A stretch of 64,000 nt of DNA, taken from positions 53,290 to 117,289 of the forward strand of contig CDMY01000185.1 in assembly GCA_001179505.1 (NCBI GenBank). The letters run 5' to 3'. The DNA comes from Vitrella brassicaformis. Lineage: Eukaryota; Sar; Vitrellaceae. The notes beneath the pieces are model-generated. The model did not search any database. It saw only the letters and a program-made list of their open reading frames with translations, and was not told the origin of the DNA. Below are positions 12,891 to 24,374 of this stretch, piece after piece (position 1 is the stretch's first letter; the number at the start of each line of letters is the position of its first letter). The position numbers were made by a program, and so were the translations under genes.

Positions 12891-13356
12891 ATGAACAGAG
12901 TACCATCAGCTGCGTTGCCCCTATTTCTCTTGCAAGTAGTAGGGGCCCTCGATTGTGTTATCCCCCTTGGGCTTGCGTTCGTTTCCTCGCGACGCCACCC
13001 ATCGCACGCCGGTGACAAGTCGTTGGCGTTCCGGCCTCTCCGGTCATTCGGCATGAGGCAGGTGGACCGCCATGACCGATATGCAATGCGGGGAAACGGC
13101 TCAGGTCACTCTGCACCAGCGACAAGGTGAGCTGGCAGACATGTCGGGAAGGATGCAGACGCACATGCAATGTGTTTCTTGTTGTATGGACAGCTTCGTC
13201 GAGTCAGCTCCTTATCGCACCTTCATCGGTCCAAGAGCTCCTTCCCCTGCCTTTGTCCGGCCTTCTTTCCTTCGTCCCTCGTCCCACCTCGCCCCCCCTC
13301 TCACCCCGCCAGCGAGGCTGACATGCGCTCTGCGCTCTGACCGGCGCCGCACCTAG
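12891..13356 (+). CDS. Small putative secreted basic protein, 132 aa
   Basis: Not recognised. Two exons, 12891-13126 and 13194-13356, joined in phase by a 67-nt GT-AG intron. The N-terminus is hydrophobic (LPLFLLQVVGALDCVIPLGL), like a signal peptide or signal anchor. The remainder is rich in arginine, serine and proline with no domain. The 167 bases to the next gene hold no coding frame. It may instead be a 5' part of the gene starting at 13524, but I see no donor site that would join them. Low confidence because the reading frame is short and low-complexity. Confidence 0.4.
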
Positions 13357-13523
13357 AACAGCAACGATTCTCCACACATCATCAACGGCCAAAGGGACAT
13401 GCTCGTCCTATGGTGGCGCGCGGTGTTGTTCTGAAGATCACATTCGACGAGTGGAGCCACTGTGGAGGGAAGTGACGAGACACTTTGGTGGATGTCCAGG
13501 GTAGAATTGCAACCGCCGCATTC

Positions 13524-14792
13524 ATGAGTCATAAGTGTTGGTGGCCCATTGCGTTTGTGTCTGCGGTAGGTGTGTTTCCAATGCTGAGCTGGCTCTTTGC
13601 ACGCTCCTCTGCTCGCCATATAACACAATTGGAAGTCCCAAGTAAGGCCTACAAGCCCCATTCTGGTACCTTCCCAAGTCCGTATTATTGTGCGTTGTCG
13701 TGTCTCCCTGGCAGCACCACCTTGGATCTCCTGCTTTCTCGTTCCTTCTGCAACCGATTGGACAACTCCTGCAGAGCCATCCAGTAAGGTGATAATATGT
13801 AATCATCAAGATTACACCGTCCACCCCCCACACTCCGTGTCTCTTCTTGATACGCAGTGCGAGAGCGGTCCCCCGTCCCTCATGCTCCCTCACCTTCCTT
13901 CTAAACCTCCTCGATAAGGCATTGGGCGGTCTCAGCAACACTCTGGCTATTCGGCTGCAGGTAGCACCATTGTCTCGCTGTACATGTATGGCTGGCTGTG
14001 TGTGTGGACTGTATGTGTCTCGTTTTGTTATCTATATGATTCTCAGAGTTCGCCCGATGACGCGTTTCTGCCGTTTTCGTCGCTGCTCGATACAGCCACC
14101 CAGTTCTGCGACCCTCTAGCTTCATCAGCAGGGCACCACAGACTATGGCACTGGGTCATGAGGAGGTGAGACACGCGGATAGAGGGCGAGGCCAAGCCCA
14201 TATTTGGCATATTGTACGTCTTTCTGGCTCAGGTATGGGTCGGGTCGGCATTCCTTTGTGCTTTGGCTCGCTTGGACGGCCGGTAGTGTCGTCATTACAT
14301 TCGCTGCTGTCGCCCTCATTGCTTACGGTTACGGAGACACGAAGTGCCAAGCGCTCAAGACACATATACACTCCCGCGTCCCTCTCTTCCACCCCCGTAT
14401 CAGGTTTGGCCCTTTTGAAAACCCACAAGAGTTTGCTCTCACTCAAGTGCCTGCCACCTTTCCTCGCGCCGGCGGCCCGAGCTGCTTGCAACCACAACGT
14501 TCCTGATGCCTCCCAGGCTGAATCAGCTTGTGAAGAGGCCCCCCAAGAAGGCAAGCCCATATACATCCAAGGAGACCTGCTATCTAGCAGCAGCCCTACA
14601 CGCTGCTCGCCGAGGGCCGATGAGGCGACGGACTCCCACTCTGTGAGTGCCCACTCCCACCGATCAGTGGCGGACCGGACAGCAGCGGTGGCGGCGCGCA
14701 CAGGGGCCCTGACGGGGAATATTGACGATAGGGCGTCGGAGAGGGAGTGTGTGGCTATTGAGAGGGGCGCTGAGGACGTGTGCAGATTGTGA
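13524..14792 (+). CDS. Putative membrane protein, 323 aa, unknown function
   Basis: Not recognised. Five exons keep phase: 13524-13783, 13858-13960, 14047-14165, 14233-14446 and 14517-14792 (972 nt, GT-AG introns of 67-86 nt). The first ATG in frame is at 13524. Hydrophobic stretches: residues about 6-22 (WPIAFVSAVGVFPMLSW), which may be a signal anchor; a leucine-rich segment near residue 100; and a clear TM helix near residues 170-192 (LAWTAGSVVITFAAVALIAY). The C-terminal exon is polar (QEGKPIYIQGDLL, then Ser/Arg/Ala-rich). Topology suggests a small bitopic or hairpin membrane protein. No motif gives a function. Confidence 0.6.
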
Positions 14793-15224
14793 GGGGCCGC
14801 GGGCACGGGGGTGGGAGTAAATGCTCCGGGTGCGTGCGTGGGTCGTGTGATATGTGCAGCTTGAAGCAATGGGGTAGGTCGACAAATTCGCTGGGGCTTC
14901 GGTATTCAGTCTTTCGTGTTTGTTTATGATTGATTGCCATTTGACCTTCACTCCCCTAATGTATAGTGTACATCAATACGTGTCTCAGCAAGAATCCCTG
15001 GCTGGCAGATGGCCACCCACCCATTCACCCACCCACCCACCATTTGCATTACTCAGTTATCCAGTCCAGTACAAACTATCGCAGTCAGCTAGCGCGATAA
15101 CAAATGCAGCCATTTCCCATGCACCCGCCTTCCACCCACCGGACAGTCTGAATCTCTTCCCCCGCTGCATTCGGGCAGACAGATACGCAGGTATGTCCCC
15201 TATATATCTGCATACACCAGTGAG
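14793..15224. other. Tail-to-tail intergenic region
   Basis: 432 bases between two converging stop codons. Long open frames here are shadow frames. It contains a (CACC)n-type run near 15015-15045. Nothing else seen. Confidence 0.5.
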
Positions 15225-16743
15225 TCACCCCAGCAGACACCATGTTGGGCCGGCGCACTCGACCCCCAACACCAAGGGCTGTATGGCCCTCGCGGCATCC
15301 AGCGGAGCCCCGACAAGGCTTCTCACAATCCCACTCACCACAAGCAAGGGGTTGTCAAACAACGACACGACGGCCTCTTGTCCCCCTTCCCCTTCCCCCT
15401 CCGCCTCTCGCTGCTGCTCTGCCTCTAGAATATGCTCTTCTGGCTGCTGCTGATATTCCCTGTGATCGTCCTCGGATCGCTGCTCCATGAAGAACGGCCA
15501 GAGGTTGACATCGTCGGAAAAGGGCGGATACTGCAGGTGTGAGAGTAATTCCCGGTCTTCGTTCAGGGCGGCCATCCATCGGCTGGGCAGGTAGAAGCTG
15601 CTGCCACGTAGGGAGAAAGGCAAGGGCTTAGAAGAGGCGGGCTCGGACTGCTCGGCGGGCTCGGACTGCTCGCCTTTGGCTGTGGCATTGCACAGCGGGC
15701 ATGGGCCACGCCTCCTTGTGAGTCGCTGCCTCGATACAGAAGGACTCCGTGTCAGAGACAAGAGCTTGAAGAGGAAAATGTCCTCTATCGCCTGCGAAGG
15801 ACAGGTGAGATTCACCGTCGTCGTCTCTATTTGCTGCCAGATACGAGCATACCGTGTCCATGGCATGGAAGAATCGCAGCTCACGCCGCCGCCGTCGGGG
15901 GCCTGGCGGGCACCATCGTGAATGGTAATGGTGTACTCGATGACACTCCTCGCCTTCTATAGACCCCATATCCGCCTCCCAAGCCCAAGGCCGCCCTTGT
16001 CTGACTGCCTGTAGGGAGGCCGCCCTGTCGTTCGATGCGTGACTCCAGTTGAGATAATAGCGACGACAGACAGGTGGCGAGGAGCCCGATGGCGGCCTCA
16101 CAAAGGACAAGGCCAGACTGCACAGCGTCTGCAACGCCGCCAGAGACTCGAGAATCGCGGGCGTTCTCCACTGCTCTCCGGACAGCTCGTCCTGTTGTTC
16201 GTGTCGCTGATACTGTGTCTCAGCCCGCTGACGACACCGTCTTTCCAGTCGATGACAGGTCGTGTTGACCAGCAGCCTCGTTGTGCCAGAGCCCCGATGC
16301 AGGCCATCGCTGTACGTATCACACCTGTAGTCACATCGATGCCGTTTAGGGCTGCGCAGCAGCTGCTGTGTGTCGGGCTGCTCGTGATCACGGGATGCGG
16401 CGGTCTCCATCCTCCAACATTCCTTCCAAGCCACTGTGCGACCACCATGGTAAGGTCCAAGGGTGTAATCGGTCGACGGGCCCTGCTCGCCTGCCGATGA
16501 TGTGAGGCCATTTTCCATACACCGCAGGTTCAAGAATGAGACCCTCTTTGCCGCTTGGGATGGAAGCTTGTCACCGAGGTCTTCCCTTTCGTTCGCTTCA
16601 GTGCCGTCGGCCGGGTGTGGGTAAGGGCAGCTGGTTGGAGTCTCAGAGAATCTTGGAGACGACGTCGGCCGCGGGAGGTAGTGGCTCATGGACAGGGTGG
16701 GGCCCACCAGGGAAAACGACGCCACGAGGAGGAAGACTGCCAT
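15225..16743 (-). CDS. Putative secreted hypothetical protein, about 490 aa
   Basis: Not recognised. The ATG at 16743 starts a signal-peptide-like N-terminus (MAVFLLVASFSLVG). The long first exon runs to about 16006; a 49-nt intron (16005-15957) leads in phase to the second exon, which begins KARSVIEYTITIHDGARQ and ends at 15225. The second exon includes a tandem EQSEPA repeat (near 15650), a CPLCNA motif, an acidic Q/E-rich stretch (EHILEAEQQREAEGEGEG) and a weakly hydrophobic tail. The frame stays open upstream as far as 17289, so the start could lie at 16881 or further up, but that would overlap the divergent plus-strand gene. Splicing is less certain than for the neighbours. Confidence 0.45.
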
Positions 16744-16831
16744 GATTGCGAGGAAAAGGGACAAGGGGACTGCCGAGTTCGCGGCGCCCCCACGGTTGCG
16801 ATCTCTCGCCCCCAACGGATTGTCGAAGCGA

Positions 16832-19800
16832 ATGGAGTCGCACCCTCCGCAGGAAGCGCCAGCTCCCCGCCGGCTGCACATAAGTAACCCCTGTCCAGAG
16901 CCGGAGGACCACAAAGGGGCATCCACTCTTGCTGGCTCAACAGGCCTGGCGACGGCCACACCAAACAGAGGCAGGTCCTTTCGGTTAGACATCAGGAGGC
17001 GTGGCGCCCCAAAGCAGTCGCTGGTGGACAGCGAGAGGACAGACTTGAGCAGAGACAATTTCTTCCGGTACAAGAGAAGACGCTGGAAGTGGCTCGGCCT
17101 GTTCTGCCATCTCTGTGTGCCCTTCATCGTGCTTCTGGGTGAGCGGTGCCTTGTGTGAACAAAGCCTGTCATGCTTGCCTTATGGACACATCTGGCCCGT
17201 TCAGCTGATATGCTGGCCTTATGGGTGCACGACTTAATCCACAAGACCATCATCACCGAGTCGATTGAAATGGGCACGACATTCACCACAGAGAGAGGTA
17301 AGTCGAGCGAGCAATGTGCGTATACTGCTCTCTTGTACCCTTGTACGTGTAGTGGTGGAGAAGGTGGAATTTTTCTTCGACGACCATCGATTCCTCACCA
17401 AGCTCATCGAAGAGACGCGCCTGATTTCCTTCTGGCACGGTTGGTTCCATCACACACGTCTACTGAGGCTTGGGAGCCCTGGCACTTTGTGCCGTATTTT
17501 GCCGCTTGCAGAGGCTCAGTACCAGGCGGCTCCACTAATAGTGTCAGAATTCCTTGAAAACGTCACCGAATTCGCTTATGACGTCAAGAATGTGAGATCG
17601 ATGTTGGGCGTTGAGCGAGGGAGGGAGGGCCTCATGCACTCCCTCCCATTCGGCTGTACATTACATTTGCAGCTAAAAGCTGAGTCGGAATACTTCTCCA
17701 TTCACATGGACGGCAACATGTCCTGGTCGATGGCGCGGGTCAATGCGACGGAGATGCAAATACGCACACAGTAAGCAGCTGAGACGTGACAGTCGCGTGG
17801 CGACCAAAGTCGTTGTCCTTTTCCTCTTTCAGGGTCCCTGTGAACACTTCTCACTTTCAAGTCTGCACGAAAAGCAGCCGCAGCATCAGTGACTGGACAT
17901 GCGCGCTCCCTGCGCAGGATACATACGCACAGGAGACACAAGGTCAGTCAAACCATGACATATTCACACACACACGTACTCAACAGACGGCTTCCTTCCG
18001 TGTCTCTTGCCGCTCCTGCCATCCATCCATCAGCAATCCTGCATGAGGCGGATCGGATGACTGCAGGGGCCTGGCGTCTGTATACAGATGACAGTGTGCC
18101 ACCTCATCTCGATCCCCCGGTAGTCACAAACGTGGGATTGGAGGACCATGCCACACTACACCAGCTGTACAAGCCAAGTAAGACACAGCCAGACAACCAG
18201 CCAGCCAGCCAGCCAGCCATGGAAAAGGCGACTCAGCCTGCGTGCGTCTCTGTTAGCCTTCGGCGACAAGACATTGATGGGTCTGAAAATCAACATGTTG
18301 AAGCTCGACAAGTTCTTGAAGGGGCTCAAATCCAACACGACCGTCAAGGCGGTCATCGCGGATAATGATGGGCTCGTCATCTCCAGCCCAGGTAGGTGAT
18401 ATGATCTGATGACAGGCATCCCCTCATCCGCTGGCTTCCTCACTGTCCGTCTGTTCAGAGCTTTCCAAGGTGCACAAGCCCGTGTGGAAGCTCGGGTGAG
18501 AGAGAGAGAGAGAGAGGGAGGGAGGAGGGGAGGCAAGGCTTACAAGGGTAAGTTTCTCCTTCGTCGATCAACTCTTGTGCGTAATCAATCAGCGGTTTCT
18601 TTGGCCGATTGTCGCGGGGTAAGCTGCACTCGCTGTCCAAGGACGAGGACACGAAGGAAATCGACGGACATAAGGTAGGAGGCACCCAGCTCCCAAGACA
18701 ACCAATGACCGCAGACAAACAACGGAAACCCGTGTGTGTGCGTTTGTGAAAGGCCGTGTCGGCCAGGCCAGTGGAGACAACAGGGACGAGGTATTATCGA
18801 GGCACCGAGCGATGCCGCATCGACAATTGATTCACACTTTCTGTGTGTTCTGCATTATATATGCGTGGCAGGCTTTACATAGCAGCCGTGTACGATTCCG
18901 GCAAGCTGCTGCCCGAGACAACTCGTGTCGAGGACTGGGCGCAGTATATCATCATCGGTGTCCTCGTGATCGTGTCCTTGGCAACACTCTGGGAACTCAT
19001 CGACGTCAGTCCATTCAGCAAAACACAACAGCCCACCGACAGAGGGATGCTTGTTTGTCCGTCTGCCTGCCTGTCTGTCTGTCTGTCTGTCTGTCGTGGC
19101 TGGGTGCAGTGCGGTGCGTGTGTTGCAGACCTGTCATGCGGTGCTGGTGTACAGGAAAAAGAAAAAAGTGCTAACGCGGCGGCTCTCGGCGTAGGCAGCC
19201 CATCAGCACACCACACCACGACATCCATGTCTGTTTTGTTTTTTGCGTTCCTCGATCGATCGATCGATCAGTGCGTATCACCGTGGCGAGAAGAGTGACA
19301 GCCGGGCTGTGATGGACATCCAAGCCAAGCTGGACAGCCTCGAGCACAACCCGTTTTCAAAGGCGAACCATTACGCCCCTTCTGACTATGGATCGATCGT
19401 CGGCTCCATCGTACAAAACCTGCAAAAAGGACACTCGGTGAGAGAATATATTAGGGAAAGAAAGACAGACACACACAGACAAAAGGGGACGGACAGACAC
19501 CCTCTTCTTCTGTGTCTCAGTTTGTATTCGACGTTGGCGAGCCTTCCAGCCGGCGGCCGTCTGTGATTCTCGTGTCTGCGGATGAGGGCGAGAGCCAGAA
19601 AGACCTCCAGTCCATCACCACTGAGATCACGCGAATACTCAGAGACAGACGGCTCTCGGTCAACTCGCAGAGGAGCTTCACGGGAATGCCGCACAAGACG
19701 CCTCTGCCTGTAAGTGAGACACACAAGACACACCAGCCAGCCGTCCGCATCACGTGATGTGTGTGTGTGTGTGTGGCTGGCCTGATCTGTCTGATGCGCG

Positions 19801-20238
19801 TCAGCCGCAGGAGCATGAGGGCCGTCGCTATGCGGAATCAGTAGGTGCGAGCACTGAACACCGAACATGCACAGCGGTGTCTCAACCAGAAACATGTTCT
19901 TGTGTCTCTTGTGTCTCGTGTGTGTACTCTGGTGCACTGCAGGAAGGTCACCCGTCGAGTCCTCAGAGCCTTGCATCGTCGTTCACACCCCACTCAGCCC
20001 CCCGCACTCACCACACACCGTTGCCAACGGTGCCACCGCCACGCCCGCCAGCGGCAAGCGGCCGCCCACAACCCCAAATCAGCAACACACAAGCGGGGGT
20101 GGGGGAGTGCCCCTCCGAAATCCCCCCCGAGCACTCGGCGGTGACCGAGACATCAATGGACCACCACAGCCGATGTTGAGTGACTGCGACATGATTGAGG
20201 AAATCGACGAGGGCCGCTGGGCAGGTGCGCAAGCGTGA
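16832..20238 (+). CDS. Two-TM receptor-like protein with Cache-like extracellular sensor domain, 670 aa
   Basis: Likely a plasma-membrane sensor. Seventeen exons keep phase over 2013 nt. Order: basic N-terminal cytosolic segment (residues 1-85, ending RYKRRRWKWLG); TM1 near 87-110 (LFCHLCVPFIVLLGADMLAL); an extracellular region of about 285 residues with N-glycosylation sites (NVT, NMS, NAT, NTS, NTT), a helix-rich start and a segment VKAVIADNDGLVISS, which fits the ligand-pocket strands of dCache sensors; TM2 near 396-417 (YIIIGVLVIVSLATLWEL); then KKKK and a serine/proline-rich cytosolic tail of about 240 residues with no kinase or cyclase domain, ending DCDMIEEIDEGRW. Cache assignment rests on topology, size and the DNDGLVI motif only. 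One exon appears to be 10 nt (18538-18547). It starts head to head with the gene at 16743. The start could lie upstream at 16688. Confidence 0.65.
18538..18547 (+). other. Predicted 10-nt microexon of the two-TM receptor
   Basis: Without it the flanking exons (18459-18495 and 18593-18618) are out of phase. GCTTACAAGG, bounded by an AG before and GTAAGT after, restores the frame (LG-LTR-RFLWPIVAG). The intron before it is 42 nt and almost pure (GA)n. Confidence 0.45.
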
Positions 20239-21692
20239 GAGACTCAGTGGGTGCAATTGGGTGCGAGGTCATTGACTGTCTGAGTTTCGTGTGATGTTGA
20301 ACTTCTCTCTCTCTCGTGTGTGTGTGTGTCTGTGTGTGTGTGTGTGTGTCTGTGTGTTGAATCTGTGTGGTGCGGCAAGGCAGTGATGGTTGGTCAGTCC
20401 TGGTGGGACCAGATGGCATGAGTGCATACGACGTACTACTCCATGTACTGGGGCAGAGAAAGTGTGTGTGAGTAGTATAGCGCCTGTGGATGTATGCCTG
20501 CGTGCGCAGCTGAAGTGTTACACTCTTGGTTATCCTTTTTGTAGTCAACACATTGTCTTGTCGCCCCCACACGGTGTGCACACCCATCCATCCCTCTCTA
20601 ATTGTCACTGAGCCCCTCGCTATGACACCACACAACCAAAAATAGCAACGCAGGGAGACAGCATGCAGACGTACGGGCCCTCATGGATGGCCGGCCAGCC
20701 AGTTAGCGACACAGACAGGTACACTCGAACCAGAAAAACAGCTACGCCGCGTTGAGTAGGGCTCCCGCCCATGCCATGCAGCAGATTCATGCCCTCCGGA
20801 GAAACACACACTAATGCCCTGATCAATATTCCCCTCCCCTCCCTCTCCACACGCGAGCGACAAGGTGAGCATCGAGCCCCAGCTCATGTGCTTCTCCCTA
20901 GGTATGGTATACGTATACGCACCAAACTCAATTCCCCTGATCCCCCCTCAGCCATCTCCTCGTGTGTAGAGCGGCTGCTCTGCATCCTTACCCCCACAAG
21001 GGATCCGACCCGTGAAGGCAGAGATACATGCTGACCATGACACCACAGAGAAGATGGCCTGAGGGAGGGAAACAGATCTCACTCTCACTCACCCCAACAG
21101 GCAGGCAGGGCTGCTGCATGCCATGCATGCCCACCCTTGAAAGCTGCGTGTATGGGTGTGTGTATGTGTGTATCGATCATTCAAATGCCGTCCGGAAGTA
21201 TGTACGCTTCGTGTGTGGAAACAGACACACACTCGTACGTACGCATGTGTGTATGTGGCAGCAGAGCCAGCTGCCTGTCTGTCTGTCTGTCTGACGGGCC
21301 GGACGGGAAAAGCACGAGAAAAAGAGCACTAGACTCAGTCAGCGGATAGAGAACAGTCCCTAGGTACCATCCCATCCCGCCTGCCGCCCATCTGTCTGCT
21401 TCAAACCCCCAAGATGGACACGCAACCAACGCACATCACATGACTGCACGTATTGTGCAACACACCACAACACAACACAACACACCACACCACCCAGCAT
21501 GCAGTCACACACACGCAGCATTCAAGTAAGTAAGCGAGACTTAAGGGAGGCATTATTGACATGCATGGAGATAAAAGCGCCACGATGGGTGTCAGTAAGT
21601 GAGCGACCTCTCTCAAAGACCGTCGCGGCCGACCGACCCACCCGACACGCGCACACACACGATTAGATACAGGATGCATCATTACTTACAAG
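20239..21692. other. Large tail-to-tail intergenic region
   Basis: 1,454 bases between the receptor stop and the dioxygenase stop. No reading frame with exon-like quality on either strand and no tRNA-like box pair seen. Contains (TG)n near 20318-20355, CTGT runs near 21275-21293 and CAACA/CACAC runs near 21460-21490. Confidence 0.55.
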
Positions 21693-23526
21693 TCAGGCAT
21701 GATGGTGTGTGTGCACCTGCGCCCCCCGAGAACGACCGGTGAAGAGCGGTGGGCCGGTGTAGGGAATGTCCACCGTCCGGTAGCTCGACGGCTGAGCACT
21801 CTCGCGCAAATACACGTCAGCATCAGGGGCACCACCCTCATCTGCACACACATAGGCAGGCGGCAATCAGACACTCACTCACAGTGAACAATGCCTGGAT
21901 CGATCTGCTCTTGACCCACCCACCTGCCGTGACGACCGACTTGTCCGTCTCGACGTGGTAGTATCTGCACTCCCTGCCCTGCTGGTCGGCGTACGGCGGG
22001 CCCATGACGTCCAGCACGGCACACGTCGTCACAGCCACGAACTCGTGCACGTTGTCGCGGCCAGGCAGCACCAGCCGAGTGGTCGGGAAGAGCTGACGCG
22101 CCTTGCGGTCGTCATCCGTCCTGCACACCACCTCCGGCGCACCCGCGGGCATGGTGTCGCCACTGCCGGCCACCCAACCGTCGAATGTGCATGCTGCTGG
22201 CCGGTGGCGGCCGATGTCCGCCGAGAAGGGCTGGGGCTGGTGAAACCCACACAGGTGTGAGTCTGTCACCTGGCCAACACACACGACGAAGGTGGTTCGG
22301 TGCAAATCAGATCAATTTCCGTGTGCATGTGGGCGAGCGTGCCTTAAATACGGCCGATTCTGGCCGGTTTGGTCCTGCGCGAGGGTCGTCGAGGATATGG
22401 AACGCCCGAACCGATAGGGTGCCGAACAAAACCTGACGCCACGCCCGCATAGATAGATACGCAGTGGCGATCGATGTGCGACGGCGTGTTGAGCGAGTAG
22501 CTTAGCTTGCTCGTTTGGTGTGACTGACGCTGACTGACCTTTGATATGACGAGCATTCCAGGGTGGTCGTGGATGGGCAGCCCATGTCCGGGCGGGATTA
22601 TGAACAGCTTCACCTCGAAGTGCTCATTCTGACATACCCACAGACAGACAGACCAGGCCAGAATGATGAGTGGGCGGCCATCTCTCCCTCCCTCCAACCA
22701 GTCGTCTGGTGTGGAGCTTGCTCTGCTCACTTACTTCGTATATGTCCATCCAGGCGATGGCTGTGGTGGGCGGATCCTGGTGGTGCATCCCGCCCGCCGG
22801 GGTGGGCACTTGGGTTGGCGCACCTGAAGCAACACCAGAGAGAGAGGGGGGGGGGAAAGATGAGTGAGACAATCCATCCAGTGGCCCCCTACCACTGTGT
22901 GTGTACTTCGCCCACTCACTCTCTCACGTACTCACCCGATGTGTGTGGCGGCTCATGCGCCGAAGCCGAGGCAGCGTCGCCGTCATCCGGGGGTGACGAA
23001 GCGGGCGGGCGCTTCAAGCCAAGATCCTCCGAGCCCAACTGCTCTATCAGGAGCCTGGCAGACAGACACAACGAGACAACAACAACATTCCAACGCGGCT
23101 GCCTGCCTGTGTGTCGGCGTCGGCTGCATACCTGAGTCTGTTGACGCTGTCAGCCGTGGGCACCGTGCCCTGGAAAGTCCGCTGCGCCTGCCAACGGACG
23201 GGCAGAGAGGCAACAGAGGCCGATATTCTTCTGACGGCGCGGGAGTCTTCCTACCTGCTCAAACACACGCTGGATCCTGCAGAGCACGGCATGCAACATA
23301 CACAAACACAAACACACACAAACACGCACGCCAATGAGCACTGGCTGGCCTGGGGATAGTCAGGGGTTGTCAGATGCCTTACGTACTTTGGCGTTGAGGA
23401 AAGTGCACCGACAGACCGTCCTGTGAGCACAACGGCGCCAAGGCAATCTATGCCAAATGTGCGGCTGGGAATGCGTGTGTGATTAGGTGTTCCTCACTCA
23501 CCCGAGCTTCGGTTCGCTGGCGTCAT
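21693..23526 (-). CDS. ADO: Cysteamine/cysteine dioxygenase (ADO/PCO family)
   Basis: Non-haem iron thiol dioxygenase; the family adds O2 to cysteamine or to N-terminal cysteine of proteins, which marks them for the arginine N-degron pathway and so senses oxygen. Residues from exon to exon: IQRVFEQAQRTFQGTVPT near the N-terminus (family N-terminal helix); LFIIPPGHGLPIHDHPGM with two iron-binding histidines near 22590-22565; VLFGTLSVRAF; then DNVHEFVAVTTCAVLDVMGP with the third histidine near 22040, and GRECRYY. The end is PPLFTGRSRGAQ...HHHA, stop at 21693. About nine exons. The first exon is only 25 nt (ATG at 23526), which I accept because phase continues through to the IQRVF exon. A P/D/S-rich loop (about 40 residues) precedes the catalytic core. 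It shares a 182-bp divergent spacer with a JmjC demethylase. Confidence 0.88.
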
Positions 23527-23708
23527 CGGTGAGGATCCAACATCGCCGCTGCTTCGATCGCGTTTTATCTACGCCTTCTCCTTCACACAATTTCCTTCTT
23601 CAAAGCTCGTGGATCTCTAGGGTGCTCCCTGAAACCGCTGCTCAGTCGCCGTTCAAAACTCTTCTCGACGTTTTCTGTTGCTGTTGTTGGTTAAGAGAGG
23701 TTCCCTGA
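23527..23708. promoter_or_regulatory. Short divergent spacer, probable bidirectional promoter
   Basis: 182 bases separate the ATG codons of the thiol dioxygenase (minus) and the JmjC demethylase (plus). No other coding frame fits here, so both promoters and both 5' UTRs must lie in it unless there are upstream non-coding exons. No TATA box or named motif is claimed. Confidence 0.5.
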
Positions 23709-24339
23709 TGCCGGCTGTGCGGCGTGGGCCGGCTGGCGTCGTCGAAGAGTGAGCCAGACACTAACCACACGCACACTCAGACCAGACGGCGACTGACGAG
23801 TGCATTTGTGAGTCGTGTTGTGATGCTCAGTTGGCAGAAGAAGGTCATCGATATCAAGCCGACGCCCATCCCCTCGGACGGCGTGCTGACGCCAAAGCTG
23901 TGGCGGAAGCTCTTCCTCAAGGGCGAGAAGCAAGGGGGCCTCCTGGTGAGTGAGGCCGTCACCATCACACGAGCAGCAAGCACCATGATCGCAATATATG
24001 GGTGTGTGTGTGTCGTGGCGCATGCGCTGCAGTTGCGGCCCGGCCCTGAGTTCAAGTCGAGTGCCAAGGGCTTCGACGAGGCCTTCTTCACCGACCTGAA
24101 AGTCACTAGGAAGACAAAGCAAAGAGGTCGGTGCCGCACACACACACAGCCGATGACATGTGGTTGTTGACGTGTGCCTGTGTGTGTGTGTGTGTGCAGT
24201 GGTCAAGCAGGAAGGCGCGCCTGAGGGCGTAATGCAAATCGAGCTTGAGAGGGCCGACGTCAGAAAGTAAGCCGTCCACCGCACGATAGACACACACACA
24301 CACACACACACACACACCCCACAGACAGACCCCGACGGC

Positions 24340-24374
<35 letters not shown>

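Noticed and set aside
13357-13523. Join between the small gene at 12891 and the membrane-protein gene at 13524 into one gene
   Set aside because: No GT donor before the stop at 13356 restores the downstream frame, and the downstream gene has its own ATG.
14156-14869. 237-codon minus-strand open frame
   Set aside because: It overlaps exons of the plus-strand membrane protein whose phase is kept across four introns; the minus frame has no domain or splice logic.
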